Part shown: positions 15,367 to 23,655 of the stretch, piece after piece
Numbering within the stretch: the stretch's first letter is position 1
How the letters are laid out: the number at the start of each line of letters is the position of its first letter
Assembly (NCBI GenBank): GCA_036170435.1
Contig: JAVHPF010000080.1
Location: forward strand, 1-29,041
Direction of reading: 5' to 3'
Source of the DNA: JAQVPN01 sp036170435
GTDB taxonomy: Bacteria; Patescibacteriota; Gracilibacteria; BD1-5; UBA6164
Length of the DNA: 29,041 nt
Notes under the pieces: model-generated
Told to the model about the DNA's origin: nothing
Database searches by the model: none
What the model saw: only the letters and a program-made list of their open reading frames with translations
Made by a program: the position numbers and the translations under genes

Positions 15367-16353
15367 TTAATCTCTATTAAAATAAAAGAAATTAAATCAA
15401 ATAAAAATTATAAATAAAACAAGTAATATATATTCAAAAATTTCATAATTTGGACTATATAAAACTTGCTTTTTAACTTCTATATCAGTTTTATTTAATT
15501 TTCATAATTTGCTAAATATGTTTTTCAAACTATCATTATCAGTTGCTCTATAATAGTCAGCTTTTGTTATTCAAGAAATTGATTTAAGAGTTTTTTCATC
15601 TACTCAACCTATTTCTACTTTTGTTTTTCTTCCTAGATTATCAGTTAAATAAACAAAGCTTTGATCCAGTCATCCTATTCAAATAGTATAAACTTTTATA
15701 TTTTTTTCACGAGCTAATTTAACAGCTTGAAGTGGTGCAATTCATTTATTTGCTTCTCAATCAGTCATAAGAATGATAACTTTTTGTCTAGTTTCATCAT
15801 TATTGTCAAGAGATTTTATTCACATAAGAAGTGCATCTCACATAGCAGTTCCCTGCAAATATGTATAATTTTGATTTATAGTATTTATATCTATATTTTT
15901 TATATAATCATTCAAAAAATTATAATCAAAAGTAAGAGGAACAGATACAAAGGGTTTCCCTGCAAATATTGTCAAAGCTACTCTATCAGATGTAATTTTT
16001 GAGATAAAATTAACCAAAGTCTCTTTTGCTATTTCTAGTCTATTTGGTTTCAAATCTTCGGCTTTCATAGAATAAGAGATATCAAAAAGAATTTCAATAT
16101 CTATACCATTTTTCTTTTCTATTTGAGAAGTATTAACATTATTTGGATTTGCTAAGACTAATGTAAAAAGTGACAATATAGCTATAATTAAAATAATATT
16201 TACATATTTTAGATAAGTATTTTTTTGAAAAACTTTAAATAAATCAGATGTTATAGCCGACTTAATTCATTTTTTTCTGAATATAAAAAATGATACTAAA
16301 AAAATAACTGGAATGATGAGTAGTAGAAAATAATAGGTTTGTAGAAATATCAT
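15367..16353 (-). CDS. VWA-domain membrane protein, BatA/BatB-like (328 aa)
   Basis: Two hydrophobic helices come first (YYFLLLIIPVIFLVSFFIF and NIILIIAILSLFTLVLA). A von Willebrand factor A domain follows and a final helix (IFEYILLVLFIIFIGFNFFYF) closes the protein. The metal site is intact: D91-I-S93-Y-S95, the Thr in YLQGTAMGDAL, and the Asp in ILMTDGEANKG. The order TM-TM-VWA-TM is that of BatA/BatB (aerotolerance operon) proteins, which hold protein assemblies in the envelope through a divalent metal. MoxR-type ATPase and DUF58 partners, the usual neighbours, are not next to it here. Many of the motif glycines are UGA. ATG 16353 restores the first helix. Confidence 0.9.
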
Positions 16354-16407
16354 AAATAAGTAATAAGGAAATAAAAAATAAGATATTAGCTATTCTCTAG
16401 CTTCAAA

Positions 16408-16458
16408 CCTCACCCTAACCCTCTCCTTAAAGGAGAGGGAACAGGAAGGAAAATATTA
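16408..16458 (+). repeat. GC-rich repeat family A, copy 1
   Basis: Unit: CCTCACCCTAACCCTCTCC, short loop, GGAGAGGGAACAGGAAGGA and an A-rich end. It is in the opposite orientation to copies 2-4 and lies 55 bases upstream of the VWA start codon. Confidence 0.85.
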
Positions 16459-16469
16459 ACTTTTAAAAA

Positions 16470-16516
16470 ATCCTTTATTCTCCCCTCTCCTTAGAGGAGA
16501 GGGGTCGGGGGTGAGG
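16470..16516 (-). repeat. GC-rich repeat family A, copy 2 (variant)
   Basis: On the minus strand it reads CCTCACCCCCGACCCCTCTC, loop, GGAGAGGGGAGAATAAAGGA. It forms an inverted pair with copy 1 and lies 35 bases beyond the stop of the TtcA-like gene. Confidence 0.8.
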
Positions 16517-16551
16517 TTGTTCTAGAAAAACTAGGATAATATCTTTTCTAT

Positions 16552-17283
16552 TTATTTTTCTAAAATATCTTTGTAAAGTTCTTTTATCACAGAAAAATAC
16601 ATTTTTTCCATAAATTCTGGTTCTCTTTTTTCTATATCTTCTAGTAAAGTTTTTATTTCTTTTCTTCTTCCCTGCTCTCAAATAGGACAAAGACAAGGAG
16701 AAAATGGTATTTCTAAACTTTTACAAAGTTCTCTTATATCTTTTTCTCTAATATAACTTAGAGGTCTAATAAATGCAACATCCATCTTATCCATTCTATT
16801 TATTGGGTCCATTATTTTAAATCTTCTTCACTCTAAAATATTCATATAAAGTGTAATAACTTCATCATCTAGATGATGCCCAAGACATATTTTATTTGCT
16901 TTCCGTTTATCTGCTAATTTCATAAGAGAAATTCTTCTAGCATAAGAACACCATTGGCAAGATAATCAAACTCACTGATTTAATTTTGATTCTTCTGGAA
17001 GATTTATTTCTACTGTTTCAAGTGGAATTCCTATTTTTTCAAAAAAACTCATTCTCTCTGCAAAATCTACTTCACAAGTAATAAGAAATCTTTTGTAAAT
17101 ATAAACTCAAATAATTTCAAATTTTTTCTTAGATCTTTTTCTGATTTCAGAAAGCATATAAGCAAGAAGCATACTATCTTTTCATCCTGAAACTCAAAGA
17201 ATTATTTTGTCTCAATCATCTATCATCCCAAAATCATTTATAGCCTGAACTATCTTTTTTCTAACTCTATCTTCTAATTTCAT
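16552..17283 (-). CDS. ttcA: TtcA-family tRNA thiolation enzyme (243 aa)
   Basis: This PP-loop enzyme activates C32 of tRNA with ATP for 2-thiolation. SGGKDS (residues 32-37) has its second Gly as UGA, and GHHLDDE near 135-141 is the second PP-loop signature. Cysteines C109 and C112 (CQWCSYARR) plus the CLC pair (C197/C199) occupy the places of the three Fe-S ligands of E. coli TtcA (two in CxxC, one downstream). PLSYIREKDI is also a family motif. It is shorter than E. coli TtcA and could instead belong to the closely related CTU1/TtuA branch, but the Cys pattern favours TtcA. Codon usage matches the native genes. A family A repeat lies behind it. Confidence 0.88.
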
Positions 17284-17300
17284 TATAATATATTATTTTT

Positions 17301-17352
17301 AATATTTATTCCTTCTATTCCCTCTCCCCTTGGGAGAGGTTTAGGGTGAGGG
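17301..17352 (-). repeat. GC-rich repeat family A, copy 3
   Basis: On the minus strand CCCTCACCCTAAACCTCTCC, then GGGGAGAGGGAATAGAAGGA and an AT-rich end. It starts 3 bases after the stop of the lipoprotein gene. Confidence 0.85.
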
Positions 17353-17355
17353 CTT

Positions 17356-17916
17356 TTAATTACATTTAAATGTTTTTAGCATATCTTCATATTTTGATGT
17401 ATCTTTAATATCAACATTTAAAGCCAAAGTAATAAAATATGCATCTAGATTTTTACAAACAACTGCTGTTTGAAGAAATTTTAAATTTGGAGTTGTTTCA
17501 TTATATTTTGCTTCAAAAGTATACAAGCTTGAAATTGTAGAATCATTAAAAGTAATATCAGCTTCCGCTAATTTTAAATAATTTTTATAAGCACGACTTG
17601 AACCAACATTATTCAAAGTTGAAAAATTTTTACTTGATATATCTTTTGTTACTTTTGTTTTCAAAATAAGCATATTATTAGCAAAACCATATTTCATATC
17701 TGGAGATGTAACAGCAAGAGCTATACTAGATCAATTAGGTTTTGGTAAAGTACTACTATTTTTATCTATCAAAGTCCAAGAATTCGGAAGAGACATAGTA
17801 AAACCACTTCAAGTATATTCTTTTAAACTAGAAGAATCAACAGGAGTTGTTGTAGAAGAAAAAAAACAAGAATTTAGTAAAAATACTAAAGATAAAAGGA
17901 TTATATATTTTTTCAT
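17356..17916 (-). CDS. Lipoprotein with PsbP-like start (186 aa)
   Basis: The signal peptide MKKYIILLSLVFLLNSC ends in the lipobox LNSC (Cys17). A Ser/Thr-rich linker follows, then GSGFTMSLPNSWTLIDKNS, which resembles the opening strand of PsbP-like and similar lipoprotein domains (F-x-x-x-x-P-x-x-W). Alternating strands with two cysteines follow (VVCKNLDAY and the final FKCN). The standard code shows only the last 113 codons; two UGA glycines link them to the signal peptide. It lies 10 bases after the small membrane protein gene (17927) on the same strand, so the pair is likely an envelope operon. Function unknown. Confidence 0.82.
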
Positions 17917-17926
17917 ATTAAGATTA

Positions 17927-18256
17927 TTAGATTAAATTTAAAAATAAATTTTTTGGAAATAAAATAACTAAACTCGCTCAAATATAAAGCAAAAATAAAA
18001 CTCAACTTATTAAATAGAAAGTAATATTTTTTGTATAAATCTTAAAAAACAAGAAAAATACCAAAAAAAGCGAAGTAATAAAGGCAAAATATGAGTATTT
18101 TAAAACATATATAAATATATCACTATAAAACTCTGATGCTACAAAAAAATAGCTTAATAAGAAAACAAAACTAGCCAATATAAAGAAGCTTTTTGCTCAT
18201 TTCAATCTAAGTTCATCCATTGCCAGAATTGATTTTAAATCTTTTTTTTCATCCAT
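17927..18256 (-). CDS. Small membrane protein of unknown function (109 aa)
   Basis: A charged cytoplasmic start (MDEKKDLKSILAMDELRLKG) leads into three or four hydrophobic helices: FFILASFVFLLSYFFVA, FAFITSLFLVFFLFF and ISGVLFLLYIGASLVILF. G20 and two later glycines are UGA. The first in-frame ATG after the spacer (18256) was chosen; an overlapping ATG at 18252 is out of frame. It precedes the lipoprotein by 10 bases and is divergent to gatC. No family is recognised. The short acidic/basic head and hairpin helices suggest a membrane-anchored helper of the lipoprotein, by position only. Confidence 0.75.
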
Positions 18257-18323
18257 ACTTGATTTTTTACAAATTAAGAGTAAATTTAGGAAAATCTTTA
18301 ATTTAAAATTAATATATACAAAA

Positions 18324-18769
18324 ATGAGTATAACACAAGATATTTTAAAAAATATTACACACAATTTAAGTAAATTGAAAGTAGCCGATGAAGAAAAACT
18401 TCTTGGGAATGTAAATGACATACTAACTTATATGGATACTCTAAACCAAGTTGATACAACATGAGTTATTCCTACAATTTCAGTTATTGATTCTAAAAGC
18501 AAACTTAGAGTAGATANNNNNNNNNNNNNNNNNNNNNNNNNNNNNNNNNNNNNNNNNNNNNNNNNNNNNNNNNNNNNNNNNNNNNNNNNNNNNNNNNNNN
18601 NNNNNNNNNNNNNNNNTGAGTTATTCCTACAATTTCAGTTATTGATTCTAAAAGCAAACTTAGAGTAGATAGAGAAAAGGAAAAAGAAGTAAAAGTAAAA
18701 GAATTACTTGCCTGTTCTCCTCAAAAAGTAATAAACAATCAAATTGCAATATCAAATATAATGCATTAA
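18324..18769 (+). CDS. gatC: GatC, amidotransferase subunit C, interrupted by an assembly gap
   Basis: GatC is the small subunit of the GatCAB enzyme that converts Glu-tRNA-Gln (or Asp-tRNA-Asn) to the amide form. The N-terminal helix (SITQDILKNITHNLSKLKV) and the DILTYMDTLNQVDT part match the family. A run of 100 N (18517-18616) splits it, and the 55 bases before the run (18462-18516) are repeated exactly after it (18617-18671). Removing one copy plus the N leaves 291 bases: 96 residues plus stop in one frame, normal GatC length. As printed, the length is not a multiple of three. I judge the gene intact in the cell. gatA and gatB are not here. Confidence 0.88.
18517..18616. other. 100-N scaffold gap flanked by a 55-bp duplicated sequence
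   Basis: The exact 100-base N run is the usual filler for a gap of unknown size. The perfect 55-base repeat on both sides looks like two contig ends that overlap by a k-mer and were not merged. Confidence 0.95.
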
Positions 18770-18779
18770 AAAATATTTT

Positions 18780-18810
18780 TTGTCATCCCTAAATAAACTA
18801 GGAATGACAT
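18780..18810 (+). terminator. Terminator after gatC
   Basis: TGTCATCCCT and AGGAATGACA arms (one mismatch) with a 9-base loop are followed by TTTTTTT. Confidence 0.85.
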
Positions 18811-18834
18811 TTTTTTAAAAATTGATACAAGAAA

Positions 18835-19893
18835 ATGTTAAAAAATTTAAAATTAAAAGATTTCAGATCTTTCTCTGATTTTGAAATAGATTTTTCAGAA
18901 AATATAAATTCAATAATAGGTCCAAATTGAAAATGAAAAACTAATATACTTGAAGCTATAAATCTTATTTGTAATAATACAAGTGAGCAAGTATGACTTG
19001 AAAATATGGTGAAAAATGATTTTTCAGTTTTTTTTGTTAGATGAATTTTTGAAGATGAAAATTGACTAGAGCAGGAAATAAGTATTTCTTATTCTCTTGA
19101 TACTAAAAAGAAACAAATTTCAATAAATAAAAAAGCCATTACTAGCAAAAAATTAGATGAACTTGGAGAAAAAAGCATATATTTTTCTCCAATAATAATG
19201 AACTTATTTTATATGTGACCCTCAAAAAGAAGAGATTTTTTGGATAATATATTATGAGCATGTTTCCCTATTTATAGAGATAGTCTAAAAAAATATGAAA
19301 ATGTACTAAAAAGTAGAAATAAAATACTAAAAAATATTTGAGAATGAAACAGTAATAAAGATGAAATCATATTCTGGGATAATAAAATGATAGAACTTCG
19401 AGAAATAATCTACAAATATAGAAATATTTTTATAGATTACACAGAAAATGGAATAAAAAATTTTAGTGAATATTTCTTGGGAAAAATAGAAAATGTAGAA
19501 TTCAAATATATTACAAAAACTGACTTTAATGATATAAAATGAAGTATTAAAAATTATTTAGATAAAAATTTAGATAGAGATATAATCCTGAAAAAAACAC
19601 AAATCGGTCCGCATATAGATGATTTTGATATTATAGTTGATAATAAATCATTAATAGAATTTGCGTCAAGATGAGAAATAAAGTCAATAATAATCTGATT
19701 AAAGCTTCTAGAACTGGATTTTATAAAAGAAAAAACAAGTAAAAAACCAATACTTTTAATAGATGATTTTTTCTCTGAATTAGACAATAAGCATATAGAG
19801 CTTTTATCTTTTAAAATAGCCAATTATCAAACAATAATTAGTACTATAAATGATTTGGAATTTCTAAATTCCAGAAAGACTTTTTTAAATTAA
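18835..19893 (+). CDS. recF: DNA repair and replication protein RecF (352 aa)
   Basis: RecF is an ABC-type ATPase that helps load RecA at gaps in single-stranded DNA. Walker A is GPNGKGKTN (residues 29-37) with G32 and G34 both UGA. The first strand motif LKLKDFRSFSDFEIDF, the middle FSPIIMNLFYMGPSKRRDFL, the signature-like FASRGEIKSIIIGLKLLEL and Walker B LLIDDFFSELD all match RecF order and spacing. Length is near the usual 350-370. It follows gatC behind a terminator and is followed by the surface protein's promoter. dnaN and gyrB, frequent neighbours in other bacteria, are absent. Confidence 0.95.
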
Positions 19894-19923
19894 ACAATAA
19901 TTATATAGTTTGTAAATGGTAAT

Positions 19924-19953
19924 TTGTTGAAAATATTGAAATTTCAGTATAAA
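19924..19953 (+). promoter_or_regulatory. Promoter of the surface protein gene
   Basis: TTGTTG (19924-19929, 18-base spacer) or the overlapping TTGAAA (19927-19932, 15-base spacer) pairs with TATAAA at 19948-19953. Confidence 0.5.
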
Positions 19954-19989
19954 ATAAGGGAGTAAATTTAATTTTAAACACTTGTAAAA

Positions 19990-21369
19990 ATGAAAATAAA
20001 AAGTTTGTTACTTGGAGCATTTGCTACATCATTAATGGGAGCTAACATTGTATTAGCCGCTGGAACTGTTGATCATTTCCAATTAGAAACTACTAAAACT
20101 ACAACTAAAGTAGGAGAAGCTATAGATTTAACTGTAACTGCAGTTGATAAAGATAATAACAAAGTTAGTAGTTATCTTGGTTCTATGCTTATATTCTCTG
20201 AAAGTGATACAAATGCTGAATTTCCAGGAACTGCAATAAAAGACAATACTTATAAATTCACTGCTGCAGATCAAGGAAAAGTAAAATTTGAAAATGCTAT
20301 AAAATTTTCTGCAAATGGTAAACAAGATATTAGTGTATATGATAGTGAAAATGATGCAATTTTAGGAAAAATTGAAATTACAGTAGGATGAGCTGCTGCT
20401 ACAACTTCTACTTGAAATGAAGATATCAAAATAACTTATCCTGAAAATGGAACAACTATCTGAACTGATTCAATTAAAGTAAGTGGTACAACTACAAAAA
20501 ATCATAAAGTAAAAGTAAGTTTAAATTGAAGTGGTTCATTTACTACAACTTCAAACGATTCTGGAACATTCGAAGTTCAAGTTAGTGGACTTGGATCTGG
20601 AGATAGTATATTAAAAGCAACTGTACTTGATGCAGATGGTAAAAGTATCTGAGAATCAACAGAAGTAAAAGTTTCGACAGAATCAAGTGCACCAAAAATG
20701 AATTCTATATCTATATCTCCAGAATGAGAAATGGATGCTGGAACTGAAATTGCAGTAGAAGTACTTGCAACAAAATGATTAACAGAAGTTGATGCTATAA
20801 TAAATGATACAGTTACAAAATTAGAAGAAAAAACTGATGGTAAATATACTGGAACAATAACTGCTCCAACTGAAGCTTGAGCATATAATATAGATGTTAC
20901 ACTAACTGATGATTTAGGTCATAAAACAGAAAACAAAGCAGCAAAAGCTATAACAGTAAAAGCTATGGATTCTGCAAGTGGAGCTCTAGCAGTATGAACT
21001 GGTATGACTCTAGATAAAGTACAAAACTTGAAATTAGTTAAAATGAAAACTAAATCAATTCTAAGTTGGGATGCTGTAACAAATGCAGTTTCATATAATG
21101 TATATAAAAAAGATCCTACAACTTGAGAAATGAAATTAATAACAAATGTTACAGAACCTAGATATGAAATAGAAATAACTTGAAACCAAGTTACATATGA
21201 TGATTTTGCAATCAAAGCATTTGGAAAAGATTGAGATAAAGATATCGAAAGTCCTGAATACTCTGACATGACAAAAGTACAAACTGGTCCAAAAGAAATT
21301 TTTATTGCAATCCTTGCAATATTACTTGCTGGAATGTTTGTATATATAAGAAGAAAAAGACAAGCTTAA
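19990..21369 (+). CDS. Multi-domain surface protein with Ig-like and FN3-like domains (459 aa)
   Basis: A signal peptide (MKIKSLLLGAFATSLMGANI, cut near LAAG) is followed by beta-rich domains. Residues ~28-133 form an Ig-like domain (FQLETTKTTTKVGEAIDLTV). About 148-220 is a second one (ITYPENGTTIGTDSIKVSG), ~230-320 a third, and ~345-420 an FN3-like unit (SILSWDAVTNAVSYNVYKKD). The end is TGPKE, a helix (IFIAILAILLAGMFVYI) and RRKRQA: a cell-wall-anchor-like tail without LPxTG. It probably projects from the envelope in adhesion or as a coat component. The first 134 residues use only GGN glycines; UGA appears from codon 135 on, so the standard code truncates it. A terminator follows at once. 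Confidence 0.88.
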
Positions 21370-21375
21370 AAGAAA

Positions 21376-21407
21376 AAAAAAACTAGAATGAAAATTCTAG
21401 TTTTTTT
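21376..21407 (+). terminator. Terminator of the surface protein gene
   Basis: A perfect 14-bp stem AAAAAAACTAGAAT/ATTCTAGTTTTTTT with a 4-base loop lies 6 bases after the stop. Confidence 0.93.
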
Positions 21408-21408
21408 G

Positions 21409-21436
21409 TTGACTTTTTAGATTATTTTTTTATAAA
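21409..21436 (+). promoter_or_regulatory. Promoter of the coil/basic protein gene
   Basis: TTGACT (21409-21414) and TATAAA (21431-21436) have 16-base spacing, directly behind the terminator. Confidence 0.6.
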
Positions 21437-21462
21437 GTATATATTATAAATAATAGAAAAAT

Positions 21463-21855
21463 ATGGGAGAAACTAAAAATGATAGTTTTAGTCCTGAGCA
21501 AATAAAAATGCTTTCAGGGATAGAAAAGATAATAAAAGACAATTTAAATAATTTTAAAAATGAAATTTCTGATAGTTTAAATAATTTTAAAAATGAAATT
21601 TCTGAATCAACTAATTCACAACAAACTCAATACGAAAAACCAAGAGACTATTGAATGGATCGAGAAGCTTGGAGAATATATGATGAATTACAAAGAACCA
21701 GAATGATGTCTTGAAATATTATAAAATGAGGAGCAGTTGCAGTTGGTCGTAGTCCAAGAAGAGAATATGATTTTCCATTATCAAGACCATGAAATGTTTA
21801 TAATTGATGAAGAAGAGGATGAAAAAGTGTGAATTCTTCTGATACTTATAGATAA
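21463..21855 (+). CDS. Short coiled-coil plus basic Arg/Gly-rich protein (130 aa)
   Basis: No family is recognised. The start MGETKNDSFSPEQIKML leads to a tandem 11-residue repeat, LNNFKNEISDS then LNNFKNEISES, encoded by two nearly identical 33-base units (about 21538-21607), with heptad-like spacing typical of a coiled coil. A polar linker follows. The C-terminal half is basic and Gly/Arg-rich (MMSGNIIKGGAVAVGRSPRR, then NVYNGGRRGGKSVN), probably disordered; such tails often bind RNA, DNA or acidic surfaces. Many of those glycines are UGA, some in tandem, so standard annotation ends it at 63 residues. It has its own promoter and terminator; cytoplasmic by lack of a signal. Confidence 0.75.
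21538..21607 (+). repeat. 33-bp tandem duplication within the coil gene
   Basis: Two adjacent copies of a 33-base unit (TTTAAATAATTTTAAAAATG and on) encode LNNFKNEIS-[DE]-S twice with almost no synonymous change, which points to a recent duplication. Confidence 0.85.
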
Positions 21856-21894
21856 AAATAAAAAGAAAGTTTTAAAAACTTTCTTTTTATTTTA
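21854..21894. terminator. Terminator between convergent genes (coil protein and TIM-barrel protein)
   Basis: AAAATAAAAAGAAAGTTTT and its complement form a long stem with T tracts on both strands, ending one base before the minus-strand stop codon. Confidence 0.88.
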
Positions 21895-22668
21895 TTATGA
21901 TTTATATTCAAGAAAATGTTTTGTATAATATTTTTTAACTTGTGCTAATTTTTCTAAAACAAGTTCATCATTCCCTGCTTCAAGTTCTTTTGGGTTAACT
22001 GTTAAGCTTATAAATCCATTATATCCAGAAGTCTTTAATTTCATTAAGAAACTTTCAAGTGGTAAGTATGATACTCAACCTCCAGAATTACCAGGAAGAA
22101 GACCTTCTTTTGGTCCATTCTTATCACTTAAGAAAACATTTTTAATACTATTACCTAACATTGTTTGAGCTTTTTGTAAATCTATTCAAGTTGATTTATC
22201 TATATTAGCAACATCAAGTACTGTATCTCAAGTAAGTTTTTTTAATTCCATTAATGTATTTGTCTTATATTCTGGTATAACAAATAACCAAAATTTAGAA
22301 GGAACATTTCTTATTGCAATACTAAGACCTGAATCTCTTTTTACTCTAAGCAGGTATTTAGTAAACCATTCAGTTTTTTTATCTGTCATATGTGGAGGAG
22401 AAAAAACAACTAATTGGCTTCCTAAAATTTTTGCCATTTTAGTAAAAGAATCTACCTTTTTTTCATCAATTCATTTTTCATAGGCAGTTATAGATAAAAC
22501 TGGTATAGCAAAAGCATCAGATAATGTTTTTATATATTCTCAATCAAGAGTATCAAAATTTGATTTATCTAAATCTAGATTTAAACCATCATATCAAGCT
22601 TTTTTAGCAAAAATAAATATCTTATGTAAAGAGTATCCTTTCAGACTCGAAGTAGATAATAAAAGCAT
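21895..22668 (-). CDS. Xylose-isomerase-like TIM-barrel protein (257 aa)
   Basis: The fold pattern is that of the sugar phosphate isomerase/epimerase family (AP endonuclease 2 type): LHKIFIFAKKAGYDGLNLDLD as first strand and helix, PVLSITAYE, LGSQLVVFSPPHM, IAIRNVPS and VLDVANIDKSTGIDL along the barrel, ending with a G-F-I-S-L-T-V-N strand. The usual metal-binding E-x-D-x-H-E set is only partly present: Glu/Asp in the strand ends are replaced (IRNVP where many have LEN), so catalysis is uncertain. Length is typical. Several glycines are UGA, including the third in NSGGG. A promoter is visible upstream. Substrate unknown. Confidence 0.75.
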
Positions 22669-22699
22669 ATTATTAAATATTTAATATTAAATTAATTTC

Positions 22700-22727
22700 A
22701 TTATAATTGTATTTTCTAAAAAAACAA
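22700..22727 (-). promoter_or_regulatory. Promoter of the TIM-barrel gene
   Basis: On the minus strand TTGTTT (22722-22727) and TATAAT (22700-22705) have 16-base spacing. Confidence 0.5.
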
Positions 22728-22745
22728 AAAAATGATGTATTTTTC

Positions 22746-22773
22746 TTGTAATAAAGAGACTTTTCTCTATAAT
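22746..22773 (+). promoter_or_regulatory. Promoter of the AGOG gene
   Basis: TTGTAA (22746-22751) and TATAAT (22768-22773) have 16-base spacing, divergent from the TIM-barrel promoter. The leader then holds a GC-rich repeat. Confidence 0.5.
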
Positions 22774-22791
22774 TTTGAAAATTAATAAAAA

Positions 22792-22838
22792 ACCCATCCC
22801 CTCATTCTTCGGGACTTCCCTTGTAAAGGGAAGAAATA
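22792..22838. repeat. GC-rich repeat in the AGOG leader, ACCCATC...CTTCCCTT type
   Basis: ACCCATCCCC and a CTTCCCTT/AAGGGAAG hairpin (22815-22833) followed by AAATAT repeat the elements of 11070-11112. It would be transcribed as part of the AGOG 5' UTR and could fold there. Confidence 0.75.
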
Positions 22839-22865
22839 TAATGAATTAATATTAATAATGTTAAT

Positions 22866-23552
22866 ATGCAAAAATTACTAGAAAAACTAAATTGAAATAA
22901 TATAGAGACTGCTATACAACAGGAAAATAATGATTTTCAATTTTTATCTTTAAAGAAACTTTATACAAACATAGGAAACAAAGAAATCTATCTTTTTTTA
23001 GTGATGGCAAATGCTTTGGTTACTTATCAGTTATCAGGTAAATGAGAAGCTTACTGGGAAGAATTTTCTACTTATTTTTCTAGTATTAAAAAAATATCTG
23101 AAGACAATATTTTACAAGAACTTCAAAATTTTATAAAGAATTCAAAAAACAATAGAAGATTAATAGACGTAAAAATTCAAAGACTAGAAAAACTTAATAA
23201 ATTTCTAGATATGTTTCAAAACAAAAAGGATTTCTATTATGAAAATATGGAGATTCTAAGAGACGATTTAGCATTGCTTATGAATCAAACAAAAGATGCT
23301 AAAACAATCGTTTTTGCTGTAAAGATGTTTTCATATGCAGCTAGAAATTATTTTGATAAATTAATAGAATTCCCATACGAAATTGAAATTCCTATTGATT
23401 CAAGACTCGAAACGATTTATGAAATATATAATTCTGATAAAAATATAAAAATAAAAGATTTTTATAAAATATTATCAAAAGAATTAAATATTCCAGCTCT
23501 TCATCTTGATGCAATAATATGGTGTAATTATGAAGAATTAAAAAATATTTAA
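22866..23552 (+). CDS. AGOG-type 8-oxoguanine DNA glycosylase/lyase (228 aa)
   Basis: The protein follows the archaeal GO glycosylase (AGOG) pattern: LVMANALVTYQLSGKGEAYW near the N-terminus, RLIDVKIQRLEKL, ALLMNQTKDAKTIVFAVKMF with the hairpin lysine, FPYEIEIPIDSRLETIY with the conserved Asp, and IPALHLDAIIWCNYE at the end. These enzymes remove 8-oxoguanine and cut the strand. As I recall, the P. aerophilum enzyme uses Lys140 and Asp172; here K146 and D178 keep the same 32-residue spacing. Length is typical. G10 and G60 are UGA. ATG 22866 follows the leader repeat; the standard code shows only the C-terminal half. AGOG is mainly archaeal, so its presence is notable. Confidence 0.85.
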
Positions 23553-23554
23553 AA

Positions 23555-23652
23555 TCCTCCGGCTTTCAGCCACCTCCTTAATAAGGAGGACTTGAGTAGA
23601 ACAAAAAAGTCCCCCTTAATAAGGGGGATGTCATTTATGACAGGGGGATTTT
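23555..23652. repeat. GC-rich double-palindrome repeat between AGOG and grpE
   Basis: Two palindromes share the same centre: CCTCCTTAATAAGGAGG (23573-23589) and CCCCCTTAATAAGGGGG (23611-23627). TGTCATTTATGACA (23629-23642) and AGGGGGA with a T run follow. It begins 2 bases after the AGOG stop and may act as terminator between the convergent genes. Confidence 0.85.
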
Positions 23653-23655
23653 TTT

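Noticed and set aside
15727..16002. Plus-strand ORF of 91 codons
   Set aside because: It is antisense to the VWA gene, whose MIDAS motifs are intact.
16475..16696. Minus-strand ORF ending in PHPRPLSSKERGE
   Set aside because: Its tail is a translation of the GC-rich repeat and the rest is a shadow of the ttcA 3' end in another frame.
18462..18671. True tandem duplication in gatC
   Set aside because: The exact 55-base identity, the 100-N filler and the restored frame after collapse favour an assembly artefact.
19554..21269. Minus-strand ORFs over recF and the surface protein
   Set aside because: Antisense shadows of recognised plus-strand genes; no promoter or start context supports them.
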